From: Alphaproteobacteria bacterium | GTDB lineage: Bacteria > Pseudomonadota > Alphaproteobacteria > SHVZ01 | DNA length: 62,320 bases | Direction of reading: 5' to 3' | Assembly (NCBI GenBank): GCA_009694025.1 | Contig: SHVZ01000010.1 | Coordinates: 1 to 62,320, forward strand | In this document: positions 1 to 7,050 of the stretch, one piece after another | Position numbering within the stretch: position 1 is the first letter of the stretch | How the letters are laid out: every line of letters begins with the position of its first letter | Program-made: the position numbers and the translations under genes | The notes under the pieces: generated by a model | The model's input: only the letters and a program-made list of their open reading frames with translations | The model's database searches: none | Told to the model about the DNA's origin: nothing

Positions 1-146
1 AGAAGGCTATCGTCCTGCATGGCGGGTGTGGCACTCCGGCGAGGCGTGGAAGACTTTGTCTAGACACCAAAATCTTACACGAAATCAACGGATTACGCTA
101 CATCCGCCAGCCCAATATCAGCGCCCCGATGAATAATTCGGGCTAG
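1..146. repeat. Terminal inverted repeat, left arm (probable edge of a multicopy element)
   Basis: The first 146 bases are an exact reverse complement of 62175-62320, and identity stops abruptly at base 147. The inner edge of both arms is the palindrome CTAG. On the outward-reading strand an ATG near the very edge opens M-Q-D-D-S-L-L and runs off the window. I infer that this is the end of an insertion sequence with its transposase start; the opening residues and CTAG edge vaguely recall the IS1380 family, but this is a guess. No tRNA or rRNA is recognisable in the repeat. Confidence 0.85.
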
Positions 147-164
147 GTCCGTCGAACGGCCGGG

Positions 165-1616
165 TCAGGCATAGACCGGCTTGTCGCCGGGAACGGGCGA
201 ATAGCCGAAAGATCCCCGGCGGAGCACGGCCTCGCGGCCGCCGAAGGCATCGACACGGGCCTTCTGATCGGCGCGCGCCAATCGGTCGGCGGCCTCCGGG
301 TCTAAGACGCGCCGGAGCGCCGCCTCGCACTCGGCGACTGTCCGGCGATGAGCCGGGTCGCGGCCGAGGTCGCGCCTTTCCACCGGATCGGCCTCGAGGT
401 CGAACAGCATCGGGGCCAAGCCGACATAGTGGACGTACTTGTACCGGCCGACGCGGATCATGTAGGTGGCGGCCGAGGCGCCGACCGCGTGGTACTCGCA
501 GAGCACCGTCCGCTCCGGCGTGGCCCCGTTCGCCAGCGACCACAACGAATGCCCGGGCAGGCGGCGATCGTCGGGATGCGGGGTGAGCCCCGTTCCCTCG
601 ATGATCGTGGGGAAGGCATCGACCAGCGTCGTCGGCGTCCGCACCACCTTGCCCGCCGGCACCTCCGGCCCCGCCAGGATCAGCGGTACACCCGCCGACT
701 CCTCGTACATCGTCGACTTTCCCCACAACCCGCGGGTGCCCAGATTGTCGCCGTGGTCGCTCGTGTAGATGACGCGGGTGCCGCCGCCGAAGCCGGACGC
801 GGCGAGCGCCGAAAGGACGGTGCCGATGTTCTCGTCGAGCGCCGTCACCATGCCGTAATAGGCGGCGATGGCGAGGCGCACGCGCTCGGGCGTGAAGGCC
901 TCGTCGTAGGCCAGGCACTTCCGCATGTCGTCGATATACGGATGGGCCGGGCGTTCCGAGGGTGCGTACATCGTCGGCAGCGGCACCGAGTCGAGCGGAT
1001 AGAGATCGAAGAAGCGCTTCTCGACGATCAACGGGAAGTGCGGCAGCACGAGGGAGACGAACAGCACCCAGGGCCTGTCGGCATAGGCTCTTGCCCTGGT
1101 TTTCAGCCAGTCCGCGGCGCGGGCGGCGATGTCGACATCATAGCGTTGATAGGAGGAGGGTCCCGGTCCCGCCTCCTCGGCCAGCTTGAACGTCGCGGTG
1201 CGCACCGGCATGTCCTCGCGGATCAGGCCGAGCAGATCGCCGATGCCGTCGACCACATGCAGCGGGACGACCTCCTCGTCGAAGCCGTTCGGGTCACTGG
1301 TGTCGCGGTAGTGGAGCTTGCCGATCGAGGTGACGCGCGACCCCGCGGCCATCAGCCGGTGGCCCCAGGCGGGGATCGAGCCGTCATAGGGAATGGCGTT
1401 GTCCCAGAAGCGGATCTGATGGACGTAGCGTCCGGTGGCGAAGCTCGCCCGCGACGGCACGCAGATCGGCGAGTTGCAGTAGGCGTCGGTGAAGCGCGTG
1501 CCGCGCGCCGCAAGCGCATCCAGGTTGGGCGTCTTGATCAGGCGGTTGCCGTAACAGCCGAGCACCCGACGGCTGTGCTCGTCCGACATGATGACCAGGA
1601 GGTTGGTGGGCCGCAC
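165..1616 (-). CDS. Sulfatase family hydrolase
   Basis: Predicted type I sulfatase or related alkaline-phosphatase-superfamily hydrolase that cleaves sulfate esters using a formylglycine made from a cysteine. Counted from the GTG at 1616, the N-terminal metal-binding segment is MSDEH (10-14). The modification motif CVPSR starts at Cys52, followed by GKLHYR and the C-terminal metal site SDHGDNLG with the Lys of WGKS. The length of 483 aa is normal. The open frame continues upstream to 1940, but family homology starts at NLLVIMSDEH, so I prefer GTG1616; ATG1664 is the alternative. No signal peptide is seen, suggesting a cytoplasmic enzyme. The overall layout resembles choline-sulfatase-like proteins, but the substrate cannot be assigned. 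Divergent from the small gene at 1783. The stop lies 18 bp from the terminal repeat. Confidence 0.9.
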   Translation of the reverse strand: MRPTNLLVIMSDEHSRRVLGCYGNRLIKTPNLDALAARGTRFTDAYCNSPICVPSRASFATGRYVHQIRFWDNAIPYDGSIPAWGHRLMAAGSRVTSIGKLHYRDTSDPNGFDEEVVPLHVVDGIGDLLGLIREDMPVRTATFKLAEEAGPGPSSYQRYDVDIAARAADWLKTRARAYADRPWVLFVSLVLPHFPLIVEKRFFDLYPLDSVPLPTMYAPSERPAHPYIDDMRKCLAYDEAFTPERVRLAIAAYYGMVTALDENIGTVLSALAASGFGGGTRVIYTSDHGDNLGTRGLWGKSTMYEESAGVPLILAGPEVPAGKVVRTPTTLVDAFPTIIEGTGLTPHPDDRRLPGHSLWSLANGATPERTVLCEYHAVGASAATYMIRVGRYKYVHYVGLAPMLFDLEADPVERRDLGRDPAHRRTVAECEAALRRVLDPEAADRLARADQKARVDAFGGREAVLRRGSFGYSPVPGDKPVYA

Positions 1617-1782
1617 GAGTGTCGCCTCGCCTGAGTGTCCCCGGACGCCCGGGTGGGTCTGCATGATAGGTGCGGGCTTCCGCCGCCGGTGACCAATCGG
1701 CGGGCCGCGAACCGTCGGCCGGAGAGTGCTCGACAGGGCCATGACCTCGCCTACAATCGGCCTGGCCAAAATCGAGACGCGC

Positions 1783-2115
1783 ATGTTCGACCTCTGCCGG
1801 AAGGCCCCCGCCGTCGCCGCGATCGCCGTCCTGCTCGCGGCGGGCGGCGCGTGGGCCGACGTGATCGACGGCCAGTGGTGCGCGATCGACGGCAAGCGCA
1901 TCGAGATCAACGGCCCGCGCATCCGTACCCCCGGCGGCACGCGGATGCAGGGTGACTACGACCGCCACGGCTTTCGCTACGTCGTACCGGCGGCGGAGCC
2001 CGGGGCCGGCGGCACCGTCAACATGCGGCTGGTCAACGACAACGTGATGCACCTGATGCCGCCAGGCTCGACCGCGACCCAGGTCTGGAACCGCTGCGGA
2101 CCGCCGATCAGCTAA
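1783..2115 (+). CDS. Small secreted protein, conserved hypothetical
   Basis: A 110-aa protein with a clear Sec signal peptide (hydrophobic AVAAIAVLLAAGGAWA, cleavage after AWA), so it is probably periplasmic. The mature part contains DGQWCAIDGKRIEI, TPGGTRMQGDYDRHGF and a terminal WNRC; the two cysteines could form a disulfide. I recall this pattern from alphaproteobacterial hypothetical proteins but know no function. An upstream in-frame ATG at 1741 would add 14 residues and spoil the signal peptide, so 1783 is preferred, although its ribosome-binding site is weak. The 166 bp to the sulfatase start is a shared divergent promoter region. Confidence 0.75.
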   Translation: MFDLCRKAPAVAAIAVLLAAGGAWADVIDGQWCAIDGKRIEINGPRIRTPGGTRMQGDYDRHGFRYVVPAAEPGAGGTVNMRLVNDNVMHLMPPGSTATQVWNRCGPPIS

Positions 2116-2244
2116 AAACACGCCGATGTCGCGCCGGCGCATCCGGGTCGCGCTCCGACACCGTGCCGGCGGTGGAAGATTTAGGGATGGGTCGTCGTCT
2201 GCCGGAATGGCTGGCGCGGCCGCGCCAGATCTTCGAGGTGGCTT

Positions 2245-2484
2245 CTAGCTCACGGACTCGCGGTAGCGGCCGGTGAAGCTGTCAACGGAGAGCGAGCGCT
2301 CCGATTCGGAGACGCGACCCGACGGCAGCTCGAAGATGACGGTGAAGCGCACATGCGGGATGCCGAAGGCGTCGTCCCGGGTGGCAACGACGGTCGCGGT
2401 TTCGGTCACGGAGTCACGCCGCTCATGCCGGTACCGGCTACCTGCCTGGAGGTCGCCACCGTTTCGGGTCGGACGCGCGGCTAT
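2245..2484 (-). pseudogene. Degenerate copy A of a small hypothetical ORF (start lost)
   Basis: The leftward frame reads about 80 codons, including the segments AFGIPHVRFTV and SFTGRYRES, and ends at a TAG (2245-2247). It has no usable start: the two ATG codons of copy B (3343 and 3334) correspond here to ATA and GCG, and the frame meets a stop a little upstream with no ATG, GTG or TTG between. Copy A keeps the natural 3' end and copy B keeps the natural 5' end, as expected from the duplication. I do not recognise the family. Confidence 0.65.
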
Positions 2485-2513
2485 CTGGGTCGTTTGAATT
2501 GCAGCCTCCGTCA

Positions 2514-2527
2514 GTGATGCCCGTCAC
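2514..2527. promoter_or_regulatory. Operator-like dyad, unit 1
   Basis: GTGA-N6-TCAC in the AT-rich non-coding part of duplication unit 1. It matches in position the dyad at 3370-3385 in unit 2. The spacer has diverged (TGCCCG versus TCCAAG) while the arms are kept. The binding protein is unknown. Confidence 0.35.
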
Positions 2528-2687
2528 ACTATCCCGCTAAAGATTTAATACCACGTTAACCAATTTCTTTGATTTAGCTAATATTTGCCTCGGTTTTTGC
2601 CCTTCAAAGACCGCCGCGCCTTTTCGGATTTCGCCGCCGCCCGTTCCCGACGGAGAGCCGACACGGCGGCTTCCCGCCCTTGGGATC

Positions 2688-3104
2688 ATGCTCTTCGACC
2701 ATGCGACCATCGTCACCGGCTCGGGGCCCAGGGGCGTGCTCGCCGCCCGCCTCTCCGAGGTTCCCCGGGTTCGGATCCTGCGCCTGGCGGCCGGCCGGGA
2801 GGACCGGCATCCCCGGCTGCACATCCCGATCGGCTACAGCCGCACCTTTTGCGATCCCCGCAGCCTCGGCGGCTCCAGCTCGATCGACGGACTTGGCTTC
2901 ACCCGCAACCAGGCCATGGACCAAGACTTCTGGGAGCCGATGGGGAACCGCGGCTGGTCCTTCGCCGAGGCGCCGCGCTGTTTTAGGCGGATGGAGCGCG
3001 TCGAGGGTAGTGCCGACGACCTCGGCGGCGGTGGGCCGATGTCGGTCAGCTACGCCCGCGACCACTGAGAACTGTGCCCGGCTATCCTCAACGCGGCCGA
3101 GCGG
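2688..3104 (+). pseudogene. GMC oxidoreductase 5' fragment (pseudogene)
   Basis: The frame 2688-3068 matches the first ~157 codons of the intact oxidoreductase at 3543, for example EDRHPRLHIPIGYSRTF, GGSSSIDGLGFTR and GPMSVSYARD. About 27 codons, from just after DPR to GGSSS, are deleted. The FAD-binding GxGxxG is damaged (VTGSGPRG), and a TGA stops the frame at 3066-3068. Nucleotide similarity continues to the duplication junction near 3105. No functional product is expected. Confidence 0.85.
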
Positions 3105-3109
3105 CACGG

Positions 3110-3343
3110 ACTCGCGGTAGCGGCCGACGAAGGCGCCGAGGGAGAGAAGGCGCTCAGTCTCGGAGACGCGCGACCTGACGGCAGCTCGAAGGCGACGGTG
3201 AAGCGCACGTGCGGGATGCCAAAGGCATCGGCACGCAGGGCGACGACGGTCGCGGTTTCGGACACGTCGTCGCTTCGCTCGTGCCGGTATCGCTCGCCCG
3301 CCAGGGGGCGGTTGTCACTACGCGTCGGGCGCATGGTTACCAA
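3110..3343 (-). pseudogene. Degenerate copy B of a small hypothetical ORF (frameshifted)
   Basis: This copy keeps ATG starts (3343 or 3334) and reads well through AFGIPHVRFTVAFELPSGR. A 2-bp GC insertion relative to copy A then shifts the frame into SPRLSAF and beyond. Its last codon and stop were also removed by the duplication junction at 3105-3109. Both copies of the ancestral gene are therefore broken, in different ways. Confidence 0.6.
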
Positions 3344-3369
3344 GCTGGCTAGAATTGGCAGCCTCCGTC

Positions 3370-3416
3370 AGTGATCCAAGTCACTTTATCCACAGGCGTG
3401 TTAATTTTGCGTTAAC
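3370..3416. promoter_or_regulatory. Candidate operator region upstream of the GMC oxidoreductase
   Basis: Two inverted repeats sit in an AT-rich patch that stands out in this GC-rich window: AGTGA-N6-TCACT (3370-3385) and GTTAA-N7-TTAAC (3400-3416). The first is preserved in the duplicated unit at 2514-2527. The patch lies ~130-170 bp before the oxidoreductase start and faces the remnant leftward ORF. It is a plausible regulator site and promoter; the regulator is not in the window as far as I can tell. Confidence 0.4.
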
Positions 3417-3542
3417 TAGTATTTTCGATTTTCCTGATATTTATCTTAATAGTCACTCGCCGTTCGGGGCCGACCCGCCGCCGGTTTCGCCGCCGCCCCT
3501 TCCCGCTGGACCGTCGGCCGGGCGGCTTCCCACCTTAAAATT

Positions 3543-5138
3543 ATGCCTTTCGACTATGTGATCGTCGGCGCCGGATCGGCCGGATGCGTGCTCGCCGCCC
3601 GTCTCTCCGAGGACCCTCGGGTCCAGGTCCTGTTGCTGGAAGCGGGGCCGGAGGACCGGCACCCCTGGCTGCACATCCCGATCGGCTACGGCCGCACCTT
3701 CCGCGATCCCCGCGTCTCCTGGCAGTTCCAGACCGAGCCCGAGGCGGCGACCGCGGGGCGGAGCCTGACCATCCCGCGCGGCCGCGTCCTCGGCGGCTCC
3801 AGCTCGATCAACGGCCTCGGCTTCACCCGTGGCCAGGCCGCGGACTACGATTCCTGGGCGCAGATGGGGAACCGCGGCTGGTCCTTCGCCGAGGTACTGC
3901 CCTACTTCAAGCGGATGGAACGGTTCGAGGGCGGCGCCGATGCCTTCCGCGGCGGCGACGGGCCGATGTCGGTCAGCTACGCCCGCGACCGTTGGGAGCT
4001 GTGCGAGGTCTTCCTCAAGGCCGCCGGACGGCACGGCATCCCCACCAACCCCGACCCCAACGGCGCCCGCCAGGACGGCATCGCCTATTTCCAGACGAAC
4101 ACCCGGAACGGGCTCCGGCACTCGACCTCGATGGCCTATCTCAACCCGATCCGCGCGCGGCCCAACCTGACGGTGGAGACCCATGCCGAGGCCCGCCGCC
4201 TCCTGTTCGAGGGCAGACGCTGCGTTGGCCTCGCCTACGAGATCCAGGGCCAACCCCGCGAGGTGCGGGCCGGGCGCGACGTGATCCTCGCCGGCGGCTC
4301 GATCGGCTCGCCTCAGCTCCTGGAACTCTCCGGCGTCGGCGGGGGCGAGCGTCTCAAGGCCGTCGGCATCGAGGTGGTCCACGACCTCAAGGGGGTCGGC
4401 GAGAACCTGCACGACCACTACCTCGCCCGCTCGGTCTGGCGGGTGACCAAGAAAGTGACCTTCAACGAGCGCCTGCGCGGCTTCAGACTAGTCAAGGAGG
4501 TGGTGAAATTCGCGCTCACCCGGCGCGGACTGATGACGATCTGCGCCGCCCAGCTTTGTGCCTTCGTCCGCTCGCGCCCGGAGCTCGACCTTCCCGACCT
4601 CGAGCTGACGTTCACGCCCTGGTCCATGCAGCAAGGCCAGATCGGCCGGCTCGAGCACGAGCCCGGCATGTCGATCGTGGCCTTCCAGCTCCGCCCGGAG
4701 AGCCGCGGCTCGATCCACCTCAAGTCCTCCGACCCGAAGGCGCCGCCGGCGATCCGGCCCAACTACCTCGCGACCGAGACCGACCGGCGCGTGCTGATCG
4801 ACGGCCTCAGGCTGGCGCGACGGCTGGTCGCCTCGCCCGAGCTCGATCCCTATCGCGGCGCGCAGATCTGGCCGGCGCCCCACCTTTCCAGCGATGACGA
4901 GCTGCTGGCGCACGCCCGCGAAACCGGCGCTTCGGTCGGCCATCTTGCCGGCACCTGCAAGATGGGGCCGGCGACCGACGCCCAGGCCGTGGTCGGTCCC
5001 GACCTTAGGGTCCACGGGATCGCCGGGCTCCGGGTCGCCGACGCCTCGATCCTGCCGACGATGATCTCTGGACACACCAATGCGCCTGTCATCATGATCG
5101 GCGAGAAGGCGTCGGACCTGATCCGCGACGCCGCCTGA
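3543..5138 (+). CDS. GMC family FAD-dependent oxidoreductase (choline dehydrogenase-like)
   Basis: A 531-aa flavoprotein of the glucose-methanol-choline family, which oxidises an alcohol to an aldehyde or acid. The N-terminal Rossmann motif is VGAGSAGCVLA (about residues 8-18). GMC signature 1 is RVLGGSSSINGLGF, signature 2 is GGSIGSPQLLELSGVG, and the C-terminal catalytic region has GHLAGTCKMG and SGHTNAP. Length and domain order fit the BetA/alkane-alcohol dehydrogenase branch, but the substrate is not predictable. No signal peptide. The start is ATG3543; the ribosome-binding site is poor. The binding-protein gene follows after 33 bp, suggesting co-expression. Its first ~160 codons exist as a pseudogene copy just upstream. 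Confidence 0.92.
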   Translation: MPFDYVIVGAGSAGCVLAARLSEDPRVQVLLLEAGPEDRHPWLHIPIGYGRTFRDPRVSWQFQTEPEAATAGRSLTIPRGRVLGGSSSINGLGFTRGQAADYDSWAQMGNRGWSFAEVLPYFKRMERFEGGADAFRGGDGPMSVSYARDRWELCEVFLKAAGRHGIPTNPDPNGARQDGIAYFQTNTRNGLRHSTSMAYLNPIRARPNLTVETHAEARRLLFEGRRCVGLAYEIQGQPREVRAGRDVILAGGSIGSPQLLELSGVGGGERLKAVGIEVVHDLKGVGENLHDHYLARSVWRVTKKVTFNERLRGFRLVKEVVKFALTRRGLMTICAAQLCAFVRSRPELDLPDLELTFTPWSMQQGQIGRLEHEPGMSIVAFQLRPESRGSIHLKSSDPKAPPAIRPNYLATETDRRVLIDGLRLARRLVASPELDPYRGAQIWPAPHLSSDDELLAHARETGASVGHLAGTCKMGPATDAQAVVGPDLRVHGIAGLRVADASILPTMISGHTNAPVIMIGEKASDLIRDAA

Positions 5139-5171
5139 GTGCCCACCCAGAAACCACCCAAGGAGGCCGTC

Positions 5172-6746
5172 ATGTCACGTCGTTGGAGCCTACTCGCGGG
5201 CGTCGCCCTAGCGGCGCTGCTCGCCCAGACCGCGGAGGCGCAGACCGTCCTCCGCTACACGCCCCAGGCCAAGCTCTCGGTCTACGACAGCACGATCAAC
5301 CAGTCGTCGATGACCCACCAGCACAGCTACATGATCTGGGACACTCTCTTCGGCCAGGACAGCGAGTCGCGTCCCCAGCCGCAGATGGTGGAGAGCCACA
5401 CGCTGTCCCCGGACGGGCTCGTCTACACCTTCAGGCTCCGCACCGGCCTCAAATTCCATGACGGCACGCCGGTGACCTCGAAGGATGCCGTCGCCTCGAT
5501 CAAGCGTTGGGCGCCGAAGGATACCAACGCCCTCATCATGCTCAAGAACGGCATGACGCTGAACGTGGTCGACGACCGGACCTTCACCCTGACGCTGAAG
5601 GAGCCGTGGGGCTCGGTGCTCGACTCGATGGCGAAGATGAGCGCCAAGGCGCTCTACGTCTTCCGCGAGCAGGATGCGAACATCGACGGCAACACGCCGA
5701 TCTCCAACAACATCGGCTCCGGCCCCTTCAAGTTCGTGCCGAGCGAGCTCGTCCAGGACTCGAAGTACGTCTACGCCAAGAACACCGACTATGTGCCGAG
5801 GAGCGAGCCGGCGAGCTGGTACTCCGGCGGCAAGGTGGTCAAGGTCGATCGGGTCGAATGGGTGATCATCACCGACGCGGCCACCGCCGTCGCCGCCCTC
5901 GATCGGGGCGAGATCGACTGGTACGAGACGCCGCCGCTCGATCTGCTGCCGACGCTGAAGCGGAACCCGAACATCACCGCCAAGGTGCACAACCCCAACG
6001 GCGCCATCGGCATCATGCGGCCGAACCATCTGCATCCGCCTTTCAACAACGTGAAGGCCCGCCAGGCCTTCATGCACGCGGTCAACCAGCAGGACTACAT
6101 GCAGGCCGCGGTCGGCAGCGATCCCGCCAACTGGAAGGTCTGCTGGGCCTTCATGGCCTGCGGCACGCCGACCGGCACCGAGGCCGGTGCCGAGGCCTTC
6201 CAGAAGAAGGACCTCGCGCGGGCGAAGGCGCTGCTCGCCGAGTCCGGCTACAAGGGCGAGAAGGTGGTGGTGCTGATCCCGAGCGACCAGCAGATCATCC
6301 GCGACCTCAGCATCGTCACCGTGCAGAACCTGCGCGAGGTCGGCTTCAACGTCGAGGACGTCAACACCGACTGGGGCGGCCTGCTCGCCCGCCGCGCCAA
6401 GCAGGAGGCGCCGGAGGCCGGCGGCTGGAGCGTCGTCCACACCTGGGGCTTCGGCTTCGAGCTTGGCAGCGCCATCTCCAACTACGGGCTGACCACCGCC
6501 TGCGATCGCTCGGGCTGGCCGGGCTGGCCCTGCGACGAGACCATGACCAAGCTGCGTGAAGACTGGGCCAAGGAAGGCGACATCACCAAGCGCAAGGCGA
6601 TCGGCGCGGCGATCCAGAGCCGTGCCGTCGAGCAGGCCTACTTCGTCCCGCTCGGCACGTTCTTCCAGCCGATGGCCTATCGCAAGAACTTGACCAACAT
6701 CGTCGAGGTGGCGATCCCGGTGTTCTGGAACGTCGAGAAGAAGTAG
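5172..6746 (+). CDS. ABC transporter substrate-binding protein, family 5 (copy 1)
   Basis: A 524-aa periplasmic binding protein of the peptide/nickel (family 5) type. Start ATG5172 is set by a perfect AAGGAGG six bases upstream and gives a clean signal peptide (LLAGVALAALLAQTAEA, cleavage before QT). Typical segments are GLVYTFRLRTGLKFHDGTPV and MRPNHLHPPFNNVKARQA. It ends in WNVEKK, almost the same end as the copies at 10189-11769 (WNIEKM) and 30382-31971 (WNIEKR); these three are close paralogs and the one at 45980 is more distant. No permease or ATPase genes adjoin, so it must share a transporter or sense ligand. It probably binds a small organic solute related to the neighbouring GMC enzyme or M81 peptidases; this is inference. 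Confidence 0.92.
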   Translation: MSRRWSLLAGVALAALLAQTAEAQTVLRYTPQAKLSVYDSTINQSSMTHQHSYMIWDTLFGQDSESRPQPQMVESHTLSPDGLVYTFRLRTGLKFHDGTPVTSKDAVASIKRWAPKDTNALIMLKNGMTLNVVDDRTFTLTLKEPWGSVLDSMAKMSAKALYVFREQDANIDGNTPISNNIGSGPFKFVPSELVQDSKYVYAKNTDYVPRSEPASWYSGGKVVKVDRVEWVIITDAATAVAALDRGEIDWYETPPLDLLPTLKRNPNITAKVHNPNGAIGIMRPNHLHPPFNNVKARQAFMHAVNQQDYMQAAVGSDPANWKVCWAFMACGTPTGTEAGAEAFQKKDLARAKALLAESGYKGEKVVVLIPSDQQIIRDLSIVTVQNLREVGFNVEDVNTDWGGLLARRAKQEAPEAGGWSVVHTWGFGFELGSAISNYGLTTACDRSGWPGWPCDETMTKLREDWAKEGDITKRKAIGAAIQSRAVEQAYFVPLGTFFQPMAYRKNLTNIVEVAIPVFWNVEKK

Positions 6747-6792
6747 GCGGCCGGCATCCCGTCACCGGCTCGCTTAGCAAGAGCGCTCGCTT

Positions 6793-7025
6793 AACCCTCT
6801 CCCACCGGGAGAGGGTGGCGAGCTACGCGCGATGCGAAGCATCGTCGCGCTTGCGAGCCGGGTGAGGGGCATCCTATCCGCGGCGCATCTGCTGCCGGAT
6901 GAAGTAAGCCGCGACCGATCCGCCGTCGTCGTGCGAGCTCGGAGAGACTTCCCCTCACCCGCTCGCAAGCGCGACGATGCTTCGCATCGCGCGTAGCTCG
7001 CACGCTCTCCCGGTGGGAGAGGGTT
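6793..7025. repeat. Large intergenic inverted repeat between convergent genes
   Basis: Arms of about 75-77 bp (6793-6869 and 6951-7025) are nearly perfect reverse complements, separated by ~80 bp. Each arm contains its own small palindromes, such as the CTCTCCCACCGGGAGAG core and GATGCGAAGCATC. This type of element, with CCCCTCACCC at one side and a GAGAGGG palindrome at the other, is a dispersed intergenic repeat known in many alphaproteobacteria. It fills the ~300-bp gap between the converging genes ending at 6746 and 7051, so it may act as a two-way terminator. Nothing else is seen in the gap. Confidence 0.8.
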
Positions 7026-7050
7026 TCGCGGTGCGCCTCAGCAGAGAACC

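Larger units (their letters stand above)
2251..4036. repeat. Ancient tandem duplication, two diverged units
   Basis: Unit 1 (2251 to about 3104) and unit 2 (about 3105 to 4031) carry the same three parts in the same order: the body of a small leftward ORF, an AT-rich promoter region, and the 5' part of a rightward GMC oxidoreductase. The units meet at CACGG (3105-3109). The same CACGG is found at the left edge of unit 1 (2251-2255) and inside the intact oxidoreductase (4032-4036), exactly where the homology ends. This is the signature of a tandem duplication formed at a 5-bp microhomology. Unit 1 is shorter mainly because of an ~81-bp deletion in its oxidoreductase fragment. Confidence 0.85.

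Noticed and set aside
165..1940. Sulfatase as a 591-residue protein
   Set aside because: The first ~108 residues lack family similarity and overlap the divergent small secreted gene; homology begins just after GTG1616.
2537..3107. Leftward ORFs opposite the oxidoreductase fragment
   Set aside because: They are antisense shadows of the pseudogene; only the segment 2245-2484 and 3110-3343 show homologous, coding-like leftward sequence.
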